DNA from: Phytopythium helicoides
Lineage: Eukaryota; Oomycota; Peronosporomycetes; Pythiales; Pythiaceae
Direction of reading: 5' to 3'
NCBI GenBank assembly: GCA_024867545.1
Contig: JANFNE010000025.1
Span: 62,001-126,000 of the forward strand
Length of the DNA: 64,000 nucleotides
Both the position numbers and the translations under genes were made by a program. Positions within the stretch are counted from its first letter, which is position 1; every line of letters starts with the position of its first letter. This document shows positions 1 to 10,263 of the stretch, piece by piece. The notes beneath the pieces were generated by a model. It made no database searches. It worked only from the letters and a program-made list of their open reading frames with translations, and was not told where the DNA came from.

Positions 1-38
1 AACGCCTTCACCATCAGTATTATACTGAAAATTGAGAA

Positions 39-167
39 TGGGGGGACGTTGAAGCCATGGACAGAATATACTGTAAGATGGTATGTGGTAAGGGCTACGT
101 TGGCGACAGCAAGTTCGAGCTGAAGAGCAAGCTCAATGTCACCATCGAGTTTGTTCCTTGTCAATGA
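39..167 (+). CDS. 3' end of an unknown gene cut by the window edge
   Basis: A short frame stays open from about 39 to a TGA at 165-167, with an internal ATG at 57. Its last 25 codons look coding, with alternating charged and hydrophobic residues (ending IEFVPCQ). The reading frame closes upstream at about 33-35, so this is either a terminal exon beginning near 36-40 after an AG or a tiny independent ORF. I do not recognise the product. The rest of the gene would lie left of the window. Confidence 0.3.
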   Translation, partial: WGDVEAMDRIYCKMVCGKGYVGDSKFELKSKLNVTIEFVPCQ

Positions 168-1211
168 AGGTTTTCTCTGCAAGATGGGGAATCACCCTGT
201 CTAATCTTGGCTATCCGATACGGCGGCGTTGTGTCGTGACGATCAGCTCGAGGCTGATCGGCGAATGAGTTCACAAACATCAGCGCCTTGTAGGAATGCC
301 GTGGTTCTAGAGAGTGTGAATCAAGCATACGGTAAGAGTTCATGTAGGGTTAGTGTCCTCAACATGCATTTGGTCAATACAGCACTCTATCGATAAGGCA
401 GCTGTGGAATGCTGACGATTGCTATAGCATAGATGCACGAGCATCGTCAAACGACACTGACAGCCGTTCTCTAAGCGAGCGGATTAGTCTAGGGCTGTAC
501 AGTCCAAGGTCCAACACCTCGGCTGTACAACGTCCTGAGCTCGCAGCTGCACGAGCAGCTTGCAGATGACTAATGCCTATGAACCACAACCGACAACGAG
601 GTCGCACACTCTGCATCGAAAGTACAGTACATCTGTGCGTCTTGCCTCAGTGCCTTCTGTTCGTTCGAGTGACGTCGAAGCGCCACCTCGAGAGAAATCG
701 TGGGCGATCGGAGCCACCAGTGGCTCCAGATGGCCACTCGCTCGTGGGCAATCGCGGGTCACCGGGAGTCTATCCACGCCCACGGTATGATAATCTGGTA
801 ACTCAACCTCAACCCAGTCTGCCAGCTCTCTTGAGCCAAATCGTTGGCACGAGGCGGATTCGCGTGGCTCTGCTGCAGTGAGCACGAGCGAAGCGATGTG
901 CACCGCTTGCATATGTCGCGTCGTAGCCTACTGCAGTGTCGATGCCGGCACGTGGAGCAGCGAGTGTGGGCGTGAATGATCCCACGACCAAGTTCACGCT
1001 GCAGCGTCAAGTCCGCCGCGAACGTGACCTAATGGGTGCCCGATTGGCGCGGACCAATTCGAGTCAGACAGATGTTCAGCGCGCAGCCTAGCTCAATATG
1101 ATTCTAAGGCACAATCACCTGATAAAACACCTAAATTAGGCCTTTAATGCCAGTGACTCAGCTCAAAAACCCTACGAATCAGACCAACGAGAGTCAGGAT
1201 GTACCGGTTCC
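168..1211. other. intergenic stretch without a supportable gene
   Basis: About 1 kb in which only short overlapping frames occur on both strands, with no domain, no signal peptide and no frame-preserving splice series that I could build. It probably holds the 3' flank of the left-edge gene and the promoter of the START-FYVE-like gene. A GATAAAACACC/AATTAGG stretch near 1121-1140 is AT-rich compared with the coding DNA that follows. Confidence 0.4.
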
Positions 1212-3074
1212 ATGGCACATTCCGCGTCACACCGAACGGACGACCGCGCTCCTCCCCACCCACAAGACGAGCAGCTACGCGCGCTTGGCGCAACGCTCCA
1301 CTCGCGCTCTGGCTGCTCCAGCATCGCCATGGCCTATCACGAGCTGCTGGGCGAGAACTCGCGCGTCATCAGCGAGTTCCTGGCCGCGCACTACCTGTCG
1401 CCGACCTCCTCGCCGTCCTCGTCCGCGAGCTGGCGCCGCTCGTCGCTGCCGGCGCCCACCAACGTCGTCAACTTCACGCACCAGCACGACTCGAGCTCGT
1501 CGCGGCGGTCCACGCGCACGAGCTGCCATGCAGTGCTGGCCTCGCTCAACGAGGCGCTGCAGACGCTCAACACGGACGTGACGAGCTCGCTGCGCCGCGC
1601 CGAGAGCGAGCTGCTCGGCTCCGACCTGCTGCTGGACGCGCAGGTGCTCGAGACGCTGCGACCGCGCACCAAGGAGACTCCGCACGAGTACATCGGACTC
1701 AAGCACGTCAAGTACAGGTCGCTCGCGGACGAGTTCCACGCCGAGGAGTTCCTGCTGCTCGAGACCATGGGCAAGGGCGTACACCCCATCACGGGCTTCA
1801 AGTACGGCTACAAGTTCGCCGCATCGGTCGACCTGCCCGAGTGGGAGTTCGAGATCGAGAGCGCCAACAGCCACCACGCAGGCATCCAGGTGCACCGCGG
1901 CATCGTGCACTCCCTTCTCGTGCTGCTGTCCGAGACCGCGCATCGAGGCATCCTCAAGATGCACGTCTGGCTTGACGTCGACCTCACGCCGTGCGACGAG
2001 CCCTTCTACGGAGGATTCTCGAGCTTGCACGACGCCTTCAGCCTCGCCATACGCTACAGGCATGTTATCGAGCGCACGTCCACGTCGGGCTTTGCGGGGT
2101 CGGCAGCGCTGCAGTTCCTGCCGAATGGATCCACGGCCTCCTTCCGCGAGCGCAAGTGCCAGACGTGCGAGAAGAAGCTCGGGCTCTTCAGCCGCAAGAA
2201 GCACCACCTGTGCGCTGTGTGTGGGCTCTTCGTGTGCACCAACTGCCTCACGCCGACCGACTTTAACATGTGGAAGCTGTGCGTGCACTGCTTCGAGCGC
2301 AACGAGCGCCTCGTCATGCGCACGCGCGTCTCTCGACTCGCTTCCATCGGCCAGAGCATTGGCGGCCTTGTGACACGCATCACCAGGTCGTACAGTCGCC
2401 AGCGGGAGTCGATGCACTTTGCGCCTGTGGCCCTCGCATCGACAGGTGCAGGAGAACGAGGATCCCTGGTCGGAATGGCTCCGCCTCACGACGCCGTCAG
2501 GACCAAGCACAAGAGCTCCCTCCTGCGGATGACTGCTCTTCACCAGGGCAAGAACAACAACACTCGGAGCGCCTACGACACCATCCTCGAGAGTGAGGGC
2601 GAGTTCCGCGCCAGCCTCTTTGACGGGACATCCAACCCGTACCTCTCTAACGACACTGTTCCCACCGAATCTCGAAGTCGGAGCGACGGAGACAAGGACG
2701 TTCGAGCTTCGATGTCGACCGCTACTACTCGCAGCAGCCTGCACCTGCCCCCACGGAGCAGCAGTGTTGGGGGATACCAACACCCGCGTGAAGCACCTGG
2801 CAGCTCTGTCGGGCCAGGCAACAACGCGCTCCGCATCAGCGAGCTGAGTGGCAAGATCGTTATCTCGAACGCGAGCCTCGGATCCAGCGGACGCTTTGGA
2901 TCCTGGAAGCCGCCGGCATCGGGTAGCCGACTGAAGCTGCTCGACGACGACTTTGGCAACCGACTGTCCGGGACGACCACGACTTGGGGGTCGACAAGTA
3001 GCGGCGAGTTCCGCGAGGACTTTCACGGCATTCCAGAGGTTGAGAGCCGCCACGCAGGCCCTCTGGCGCCGTAG
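1212..3074 (+). CDS. START-like/FYVE-like zinc finger protein
   Basis: Intronless ORF of 620 aa. An alternative start at 1329 (581 aa) sits in a good context and may be the real one, because the first 39 residues are low complexity. Residues about 165-300 form an alpha/beta region of the START-like lipid-binding type seen in many oomycete proteins. Residues about 316-360 form a FYVE-type double zinc site: CQTC, then KKHHLCAVCG, CTNC and CVHC. The basic motif reads KKHHLC instead of the canonical RHHCR, so phosphoinositide binding is uncertain. The Ser/Thr-rich tail (about 400-620) is probably disordered. It belongs to the same broad architecture as the four copies at 21-36 kb but is clearly a distant member. 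A peripheral membrane or endosomal adaptor role is inference. Confidence 0.82.
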   Translation: MAHSASHRTDDRAPPHPQDEQLRALGATLHSRSGCSSIAMAYHELLGENSRVISEFLAAHYLSPTSSPSSSASWRRSSLPAPTNVVNFTHQHDSSSSRRSTRTSCHAVLASLNEALQTLNTDVTSSLRRAESELLGSDLLLDAQVLETLRPRTKETPHEYIGLKHVKYRSLADEFHAEEFLLLETMGKGVHPITGFKYGYKFAASVDLPEWEFEIESANSHHAGIQVHRGIVHSLLVLLSETAHRGILKMHVWLDVDLTPCDEPFYGGFSSLHDAFSLAIRYRHVIERTSTSGFAGSAALQFLPNGSTASFRERKCQTCEKKLGLFSRKKHHLCAVCGLFVCTNCLTPTDFNMWKLCVHCFERNERLVMRTRVSRLASIGQSIGGLVTRITRSYSRQRESMHFAPVALASTGAGERGSLVGMAPPHDAVRTKHKSSLLRMTALHQGKNNNTRSAYDTILESEGEFRASLFDGTSNPYLSNDTVPTESRSRSDGDKDVRASMSTATTRSSLHLPPRSSSVGGYQHPREAPGSSVGPGNNALRISELSGKIVISNASLGSSGRFGSWKPPASGSRLKLLDDDFGNRLSGTTTTWGSTSSGEFREDFHGIPEVESRHAGPLAP

Positions 3075-3705
3075 ACTTCACTGCCAAATCATCACCACCA
3101 CCACTTTGATTGTTATAACGGGCGACTTCGGCCTTCGGAAGCCTAGCGCCCGCTGACCCTAAGCTAATAAACAACTGCTCCCTACCGCCATCATCATGCT
3201 TAGAGGTGTTCGTTTGACACATTCTTGATAGACCCGAGACAGCGTCGTGATCAGCATCGCCCTCGTGTTGCTGCGACGGGCACCAGGGGTAGAAGAGATG
3301 AAAAACTCGTTGCAGACTCAAAAGAAAAAGTTGATGCTTCAACAACATCACGCTCCTTGAAGCGTGCATGTGAAGGACGAAAGCGCGGCTAGCTTCACGG
3401 GTCGGACTGTGCGTGGTGTCGTGGAGAACAGGGATGCGCAAGATGGGCTCGCATGGTTCCTCGCCATGTAGACCTTCACAGCTAGTAGGAGGGACTACCA
3501 GACGAGACTTCGCCTTCACTGCGAGCTTCTGCCACAGTTCACCACTGGGAGCCAGTCAGCACACTCCATGAGGGTCAAGTGAGACCCGACCGCGAGGCTA
3601 TGCATTCAGCGAGCTTGCTCAACTAGGAGGGACGAAGACACTAGACTCACGGACTTAATTGAACGCTTAACGAGTAGTGAGCGGCGAGGCACGCGCCGCG
3701 AACGT
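3075..3705. other. intergenic region between convergent genes
   Basis: About 630 nt between the START-FYVE-like stop and the stop of the minus-strand secreted-protein gene. An AATAAA-type signal (CTAATAAACAA) lies at about 3163-3173. The rest shows no coding frame longer than 80 codons with sensible composition. Confidence 0.45.
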
Positions 3706-4160
3706 CTAATCATCGGCGGCCGTGACCGTTCCAGGCCCCGACTCGTCGTCGGTGGTGGTGGTCGTCGTCGTCGCCGCGACGCCCTCGAGGTAGGTGACCG
3801 TGGACCGCGACTCCATGATGCTCTCAAAGTCTGCCATCCAACCACATCAAGCCGTCAGCACCGTCACCCTCCTGCTCCCTCTCAACGCTGCCAGCACCAA
3901 CCTGGACAATCCACATTCTCGCGCGCCTCGGCCACCGCCGTGTTGCCCGGGTTGCCCGTGGCGCACAACAGCGTGCCATTCTTGCACGTCACGATCAGGT
4001 CCTCGTCGTCGATCTCCATCACCACGTAGCCGCGGTTGCGCATTGAGCCCGTGCCGAAGTCGCAGCAGCCAGTGCCAGTGGACGAGCACTCAGGATACGT
4101 GAGGTCGGCGGCCGCGAGCGCAGCGACCGCGAGCGACAGCGCAACGAGCAGCTTGAGCAT
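3706..4160 (-). CDS. small secreted Cys-rich protein (two exons)
   Basis: Exon 1 is 4160-3902 and exon 2 is 3830-3706, with a 71-nt intron (3831-3901) of donor CAG/GTTGGT and acceptor GGCAG. Splicing gives 127 aa and replaces a short readthrough tail with a Thr/Asp-rich C terminus. Residues 1-18 are a clear signal peptide (MLKLLVALSLAVAALAAA). The mature part has six cysteines, including V-T-C-K-N-G-x3-C and a later D-C-P. The same C-x-N-G-x3-C ... C-P pattern occurs in the pro-region of the astacin protease encoded divergently 0.9 kb away, so the two probably share a module. Possible roles are an inhibitor or decoy of the protease or an apoplastic effector; both are inference. The signal peptide is solid and the intron is strong. 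Confidence 0.7.
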
Positions 4161-5067
4161 GGTGGCGAGTTGGCAAGTGGCGGGCGGGCCTCGAGGAGCT
4201 ACGGGGTACGAGGGGGTACAAGGGGGTACGATGGAGAGTCAGAGCATACGCTGTGTTTTTGTATGCTCGCCGGTCGTGAGTAACCCGCTGGACCTTTACC
4301 GTACAAACAGCGACACGTTGGCCAGCGTGATCCGTGCTTGTTGCTTCAACGGCTGGCGCTGTCCTACCATCGCCAACTGGCGCCGCGGCAGGATTATTTT
4401 CTACGGTACAAACGGCGAAAGCGCCGTGTACTATGGAGCGACATCCTGCGGATCACGCGGCAAGAAGATAACGCTGGCACGTCCGATCGTATCCCAGGCG
4501 GCTGGTCACCGCGGCCAGACGGATTCATTGCTCTCCAATCAGTGTTTATGAGTACATTTTAGCATATTGTACTGAGATAAAGAAATGTGGAACAGTCGTT
4601 GTGATCTGCCGCAGATCCAGCTGGTGCGGGCATACTGAAACGCAGTCATCGCGCTGACTTTCTTTGGGCTAAATCGTCGATTTTGAGCTAATTCGCGGGT
4701 CTAATTCGTTGCGAACGCTCGCGGAAGACGCGGCGGCCGCCAGCTGCCAATACAACAGCCTTTACGTTTCAGCCGTTTGACTAGCAAGTATACAAACTTC
4801 AAGAAGTCGACGTTCAGACCAGCTTTTACTGAAAACTTTGCACGACGCGCGCTAAATCCGAGGATGCAACCGTACCTACAATGCCAGCAGCTACGACTGG
4901 GACCATGACCATGCTCGTTGGACACGCCTCTACTGTCGGATTGTCCGTCGCAGCGCTCGCGCCCGCCCGTCCCCACTGCTCTCGCGCTCTCTCATCCTCG
5001 TGTGGCGTGGGAACTGCACTTGCACTCGCGCCGCGTAGGACTCGGTGGCCATTGTGACTTTGGCGGC
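4161..5067. promoter_or_regulatory. shared divergent promoter region (secreted protein / astacin)
   Basis: About 0.9 kb separates the two start codons. It contains a short GGGGGTAC-type repeat near 4201-4232 (three imperfect units of GTACRAGGG) just upstream of the small-protein start, and AT-rich sequence near 4550-4585. Short frames here have no domain. Shared control of the pair is an inference from layout only. Confidence 0.35.
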
Positions 5068-6279
5068 ATGAAGGCGTGGCTGCTCGTGCTGCTGGTGCTT
5101 GCTGTGTGGACGGCTGCGGCCTCGGCGGCGACTGAGTCCACCTCCATCCACATCCGAGTCCACAAGAGCGGCGGTGACGAGGAATATGACGCCTCCGTGA
5201 CGACGTCGGCCGAGGAGACGGCGCCAGTCAAGGCCACCAAGAGCGACTGCGAGATCAACGGCGTCAAGCTCAAGCACCGGTCGATGCGGTACTACGGAGA
5301 GAACTCGTACGTGGCCTGCTCGAACGGCAAGGCGGGCTGCTACCTGATCGAGCGCATCCACGACAAGGCCTCGCAGGTGTCGTGCCCCACGACCAACTTC
5401 CAGCAGAAGATCGAGGATGAGGAAGAGTACCGCCGCAGCGTCGCGAACGCTAACGAGGAGGACAGCGAGGACGAGGAGGATAGCGAGGAGGAGCGCCGCC
5501 ACCGCCGACTGTCGCTCGCTGTCGTGTCGACTACTCGAATTTGGGACGGCGGCGTCATCTGCTACAAGTTCAACGAGGACTACCCGTTCAACTCGACCCA
5601 GAAGACCTACATCTTCCAGGCCATGACCAAGGTCGAGGCGTCCACGAACGTGCGCTTCATGTCGACCGAGACGTGCGAGTCCGAGAGCTCGACCTACTGC
5701 GACTCGTGCGCCAACTGGGTCGACTACAAGCACCCAAGCTCGGGCCGCGACTGCAACTCCAGTATCGGCATCACGGATGAGGGCGGTCAGATCATGAACC
5801 TGGCTGACCGCTGCTTCGAGGTCGACGACGACCTCAAGACCGTCTACGGCTCGGCCATGCACGAGCTGGGCCACTCGATGGGATTGTACCACGAGCACCA
5901 GCACCCGCAGCGCACGATCGGCGTCTTCTGGGATGACATCGACCAGAGCATCTGGTCCGAAATGGCCATCCGTGACGTGGCCGTTGGTGGTGCCTACGAC
6001 ATTGACTCGATCATGCACTACCCCATGAGCTACGGTTTCTGCCAACCAACCTACTGCAGTGACTCGGTGAAGACCGACTGTGTGGAAGAGGGCACGGTGT
6101 TCTGCAACCTAAACGACGACACAGACAACTGCGTCGACATCACTCAAGCCGTGTGCGATGTGTCCACCACCGAGAAAATCGGACAGCGCTTCGACTTGTC
6201 GGACGGAGACATCGAGGCTATCAACGAGCTGTACTCAAGTTCCGCTTGGGCGGCAAGCGCCTCCAAGGTCGGCGTTTAG
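5068..6279 (+). CDS. secreted astacin-family (M12A) zinc metalloprotease
   Basis: Intronless, 403 aa from the ATG at 5068. The frame stays open farther upstream, but only this start gives a signal peptide (MKAWLLVLLVLAVWTAAASA). A pro-region follows with a Cys-rich module (V-A-C-S-N-G-x3-C ... S-C-P) and then a strongly acidic stretch ending in RRHRR, a likely processing site near residue 150. The catalytic domain has the astacin zinc signature HELGHSMGLYHEHQHPQR from residue 265 and the Met-turn SIMHYPMSYG. Family knowledge: His residues 1, 2 and 3 of the signature bind zinc and the Glu acts as general base. Cysteines in the catalytic domain suggest disulphides. It is probably an extracellular or cell-wall-associated endopeptidase; the substrate is unknown. 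It is divergent to the small secreted protein that carries a related Cys module. Confidence 0.92.
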   Translation: MKAWLLVLLVLAVWTAAASAATESTSIHIRVHKSGGDEEYDASVTTSAEETAPVKATKSDCEINGVKLKHRSMRYYGENSYVACSNGKAGCYLIERIHDKASQVSCPTTNFQQKIEDEEEYRRSVANANEEDSEDEEDSEEERRHRRLSLAVVSTTRIWDGGVICYKFNEDYPFNSTQKTYIFQAMTKVEASTNVRFMSTETCESESSTYCDSCANWVDYKHPSSGRDCNSSIGITDEGGQIMNLADRCFEVDDDLKTVYGSAMHELGHSMGLYHEHQHPQRTIGVFWDDIDQSIWSEMAIRDVAVGGAYDIDSIMHYPMSYGFCQPTYCSDSVKTDCVEEGTVFCNLNDDTDNCVDITQAVCDVSTTEKIGQRFDLSDGDIEAINELYSSSAWAASASKVGV

Positions 6280-6846
6280 AGCTCGTACCGACCCACTCAG
6301 CGAGCCTACAGTAGCAGGCGGACTTTTAGCTGTTGAACGTCGTGCCGTGCAGTGCTGTGCTGCGTTCGAACTACAAACTCTTCAACTTTTTTTGAATTAG
6401 TTCGATCCCTTTGCGTTACATGTTTGGCAGTTGTACGTATTACCTGTAATTACACTTGCATTCCTCCGTAATCTGTTTCTCGCCGTGATGTCTTGTCGTC
6501 ATTGTGCCTGCTGGGAGGCACACAGCCATTACTGCTGCGTCGTATTCATCGCGTCGCAGGAACCAAGCTACGATTTGCTCTGATTGTCGTTGGATGACAA
6601 TCGAAATGCCCAAAGACTTTCATGCATGTCAGTGTGCTAGATTTTGGGGTGGACCTAGCCGCGCAGGAGATTATCCGTTCGGTAATCACAAATAAAATCG
6701 CTTGAGCGATTGTGTAATTGCTTGGATGATCGTGCAATTGCTTGGATGATCGTGCAATTGCCAAACTGCCATCTAGCTACGTACTCGATTCTGATGAGCG
6801 TGCCATTAATCTCTATCAAGACAAGTCAATCTTGGGGCAATGTTGG
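6280..6846. other. intergenic region between convergent genes
   Basis: About 570 nt of 3' flank for the astacin and ROK kinase genes. AT-rich, with no supportable gene. It contains the 20-nt tandem repeat listed separately. Confidence 0.45.
6701..6760. repeat. three-unit 20-nt tandem repeat
   Basis: Units 6721-6740 and 6741-6760 are identical (CTTGGATGATCGTGCAATTG). The unit at 6701-6720 is a diverged copy with the same frame of GAT and AATTG. It lies just after an AATAAAATCG polyadenylation-like string, in the 3' flank between two convergent genes. Confidence 0.8.
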
Positions 6847-8206
6847 CTAGCGCCAAACCGCTGCAGCTCCGATAATGCCCGAGTTGTAGCCAGCACTAGC
6901 CTTTTCGATGCGCACCTATGAATTGGCAAAGTAAAGTGTCAGAGGGTTTCGTAGAATTACGTAGTGATGGAGACGCACTGGGTTCGGCAGTCGCGTCCAC
7001 GAATACTTGTAGTAAGCGGCACGAATACTCTCAAGAAGGGATTCTCCAGCTTCAGCGATTCCACCCGAGAGCACAATCAGCTGCAGATATCGCGACGTGA
7101 GTTCTCCATACATTGCGAGCAAGCAAGACGGCACGATACCACGTACCTCTGGGTCTAGAATGCGGCAGAAACTCACGCAACCAAAGCCCAAGTAATCGGT
7201 CGCCTGTGTTAATGAATTCACGATCAATACCAGCGCGTCTGTGTGGGTAGAAGAATAGTGCGGAAAGAGTACCTCATCTATCAGACGCTTGCACAGTGTG
7301 TCGCCTGCTGCTGCTTGGTCGAAAAGCAGCTTCACGTTGATATCCTCGGGTGCATACGACCCAAGCGAGGACTCGGCCCCAGCCTGAAGTTGCTCTTGCA
7401 CTTGGTTAAGCAGACCACTCGCGGAGCTATAGCTCTCCAAGCAGCCTCGTTGCGAACAACCGCATAGTCTACCATTGCGCTCCACAATCTAGAGTCCACA
7501 AAGCAATAGTGATAACTGCAGGAGAGCTTCCTCAGGTCTTCGAGTGACACTGAAACGTACCAGGTGGCCACCTTCGATCGCTCCGGTCCCTCCGCGCACG
7601 ATCTCGCCATTGCAAATGATGCCGAAACCGACTCCAGTTCCCAAAGTGAGCATGATGAAGTTCTTGGCACCATTGGCGGTTCCGACCCATTGCTCCGCCA
7701 AAATGGCTGCATCTGCGTCATTGCAGAGGCGAACCTAGTCGAGATACGCAGCAGCGCATTAGCATCTTGAATGTAGCCCTCACGCTGCACAACGAATACA
7801 CACCGGAACGCCAAGCTTGTCGGCCAGCATCTGCTGCAGGGGTGCCGAGCGCCAAGACGAAAAATTCGCGGCTCCGTCAACGGTTCCGTCTGCCTTGATC
7901 ACTCCAGGGCAACCAGCACCAACTCCTGCCACGGCCTCCACATCCAGCTCCATCTGCAAGCGCGTTACCAGCACATCGTCACAAATCGATCTAACAAGGA
8001 GAACGAGCTATGCCACCTACTCCCGCAAGAAGCTTCTCGACCAGCGTGCTCGTGACGGCAACAACATCGCTGGGCTCACGAGCATCCGGAAGAAACTGCT
8101 GCTGCTCTCGCGCGAGCACCTTGCCGTTGACGTCCACAACGCCAACCTTGACACTCGTCCCGCCAATGTCGACGCCGACGTACAGCACACTAGCAGGGTC
8201 TGCCAT
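6847..8206 (-). CDS. ROK-family sugar kinase, seven exons
   Basis: Exons 8206-8021, 7953-7804, 7734-7561, 7491-7273, 7203-7147, 7080-6979 and 6915-6847 join to 318 aa, the normal ROK length. Every junction keeps frame and every intron is 63-69 nt. Motifs in order: [10 protein letters not shown] (phosphate-binding loop 1), GAGCPGVI, the ROK signature region GTGVGFG ... [10 protein letters not shown], the zinc-binding C-G-C-x3-G-C-L-E-S knuckle, and [12 protein letters not shown] near the C terminus. ROK kinases phosphorylate glucose, GlcNAc or ManNAc at C6 using ATP. Beside NagA- and NagB-type genes, GlcNAc or ManNAc is the likely substrate here, though glucokinase remains possible. ROK proteins are mainly bacterial, whereas animal GlcNAc kinase is from another family, so an old transfer from bacteria is possible. 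The start is set by MADPAS just before the first strand. Confidence 0.9.
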
Positions 8207-8669
8207 TGTCACGAATCTTGGAATAGGGTGCGATTCCCAAATGAGACCGACAGAAACGGATCGGCCACACGCAATCGACTCGATGCACACCTCGGAGGAG
8301 GCTTGTGCAAGCAGATGGGAGTGATGCGCTGAAGTGTGTCAGCTTTCTGCTTCGCTCCTCGTCCCTCCCCTCACAGCGTGGCTCACCTGCTTCAAGGTGA
8401 TGAGTGGAGACGTACAGCACCAGCGCAGCCAGTTGCGTTTGCTTTGTTGACGGCGAGCAAGGCATCGACTCGCCATGTCGTTGCACTCGATGAGTTCGCG
8501 GACCTTCAGCCACACCGAGCGCGTCATCTGCCCCTCACCAGCGAATCTTGGATGGCAATTGATGAAAGCGATCAATTCACACGACATTCACATTCATGTA
8601 GCAAAGCAGACATGTATTAGCTAGCTTCTTCTAACTGAAAACTGCGCTAGAGGCGGTCGCTCTCATTGC
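8207..8669. promoter_or_regulatory. promoter of the ROK kinase / 3' flank of deaminase
   Basis: 463 nt between two minus-strand genes. Read on the minus strand, CTCATTTGGGAATC lies about 40 nt upstream of the kinase ATG (near 8236-8250) and resembles the oomycete initiator plus flanking element. No ORF is supportable. Confidence 0.35.
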
Positions 8670-9823
8670 TCAGTTGCTCTCGAGCAGCTTGGCGTGGGTG
8701 GCGCCAAGACCCTTGAAGTACTTGACCGTCTTGACACGCAGCTCCATCGTCGCGTCCTCATCGCAGACTGCAGCAAAACGCGTCAGGAGACTCCATCAAC
8801 GATAAACCAAACGCGCTTGTCGTACCAATCGTCGAGTTCTTGTGCAGCTGCACCATCGACACGGTCCACATGTGATTCACGCCCTCCTCCACGACCTTGT
8901 AGAGCGCATACGCCTTGGCAATGCCCGTGATGATGACCACAACTTCACGCGCATCCATGACGGTGCCCACACCGACCGTCAGGGCCATCGTGGGCACCTT
9001 GCTCACGTCATTGTCAAAGAAGCGCGAGTTCGCCACGATGGTGTCGTACGCCTGCGAGCCCAAGCAGCAAATTCGTTAGCGTCGACAGCATCTAGAGTGG
9101 CCGAATGCGCAATCAATGGACGCACCAGAGTCTTGACGCGCGTGCGGGACGACAGAGATGAGCCCGGCTCGTTAAACGCAATGTGGCCGTCGGGGCCAAT
9201 GCCACCGAGGAAGAGCTCGATGCCACCGACTGCCTCGATCTTGCGCTCGTACTGTTGCGCACGGAGGTGGTTGTGAGTCGGATGTTCACGAACTCAACAG
9301 CAATGCAAGTAGTGTACCTCCTCGCACTCGGCCTTGAGGTCGGGAGCGTTGCCGTCCAGGATGTTGACGTTCTCACGCCTGCCAGACACAAGTTCCATCA
9401 CGGTTAACACGACTTGCAGCGGACAGCATCAGCACTTGAAGCGGACGCACTTGATGTCGATGTGCTGGAAGAAGTTGGTCCACATGAACGAGTGGTAGCT
9501 CTCCGGGTGCGTCTTGGGCAGCCCGACGTACTCGTCCATGTTGAACGTCACGACATGCTCGAAGCTGCACATGGAGACGGCGTCACGTCAACTCGACTCG
9601 ATCGAAGGCGGTTGATCGGTCAGCTCACACTCTCGCACCTGAGCGTGTTGGCGCGGTGGAACTCGATGAGCTTGGAGTAGGTGAGCAGCGGCGTGTTGCC
9701 CGTGGGCAGGCCGAGCACGAACGGGCGCTCCGCTGTGGGCTTGAAGTCGTTGATGCGCTTGCGGATGTAGGACGCAACCCAGAGCGCCGTGGCGGCCTGC
9801 GTGTCTTCGATGATGAGGCGCAT
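8670..9823 (-). CDS. nagB: glucosamine-6-phosphate deaminase, six exons
   Basis: Exons 9823-9639, 9564-9451, 9378-9318, 9251-9126, 9051-8826 and 8767-8670 join to 269 aa, matching bacterial and eukaryotic GNPDA length. All introns are 58-74 nt. Recognisable segments: the start [33 protein letters not shown] with catalytic Asp, [31 protein letters not shown] with the catalytic His, and MALTVGVGT. Reaction: glucosamine-6-phosphate to fructose-6-phosphate plus ammonia, the last step of GlcNAc catabolism. It is expected in the cytosol. It is divergent to the deacetylase gene with only 440 nt between start codons, which favours co-regulation. Confidence 0.95.
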
Positions 9824-10263
9824 GGCGGAGGTCCCGAGAGCTGCTGCAAATTCCAAAGTGGGCTCGCCTCTCACCTCTCGGCAGCCAGCGCCAAAGCGGC
9901 GTGTACACCGTCGGATGCATAGCGCCGAGGCTTGCTGCGTGGCTGCTCATCCTCAAGGTAGGTGTCTCGCCTCGCCCGTCTCGTGCGACTTGCAGAGCAC
10001 AGCCATCCATGGTGCGCGTCACTCGCTTCATGATGAGACCTGCGACACTAAACTGCAACTCACCGCTTGTGGCTTGCCCGAGCGCGTGGTGCATGTACAC
10101 GCATCGATCGCGCGTCGCATCTCGATTCCTTACGGCCGCATCTCTGAGCTGGTGATGGATGGCGACTGCCCGGCAGCTGCAGCGTCAGGCGTGACCTCCA
10201 AGCGGCGCTGCGAGGCTCGTACGGTATCATTGCGCAGTCCAAAACGCGACGACTAGAGACGAC
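9824..10263. promoter_or_regulatory. 440-nt divergent promoter between nagB and nagA
   Basis: The entire space between the start codons of two enzymes that act consecutively. No independent gene is visible. A bidirectional promoter is the simplest reading. I could not identify a defined operator. Confidence 0.5.

Noticed and set aside
1275..3053. 592-codon minus-strand open frame opposite the START-FYVE-like gene
   Set aside because: Antisense shadow of a GC-rich gene; no domain, and the plus strand carries a clear zinc finger.
4930..6045. 371-codon minus-strand frame opposite the astacin gene
   Set aside because: Composition shadow; the plus-strand protease motifs are unmistakable.
6964..7158. 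Short plus-strand frames over the ROK gene
   Set aside because: They lie across exons and introns of a well-supported minus-strand gene.
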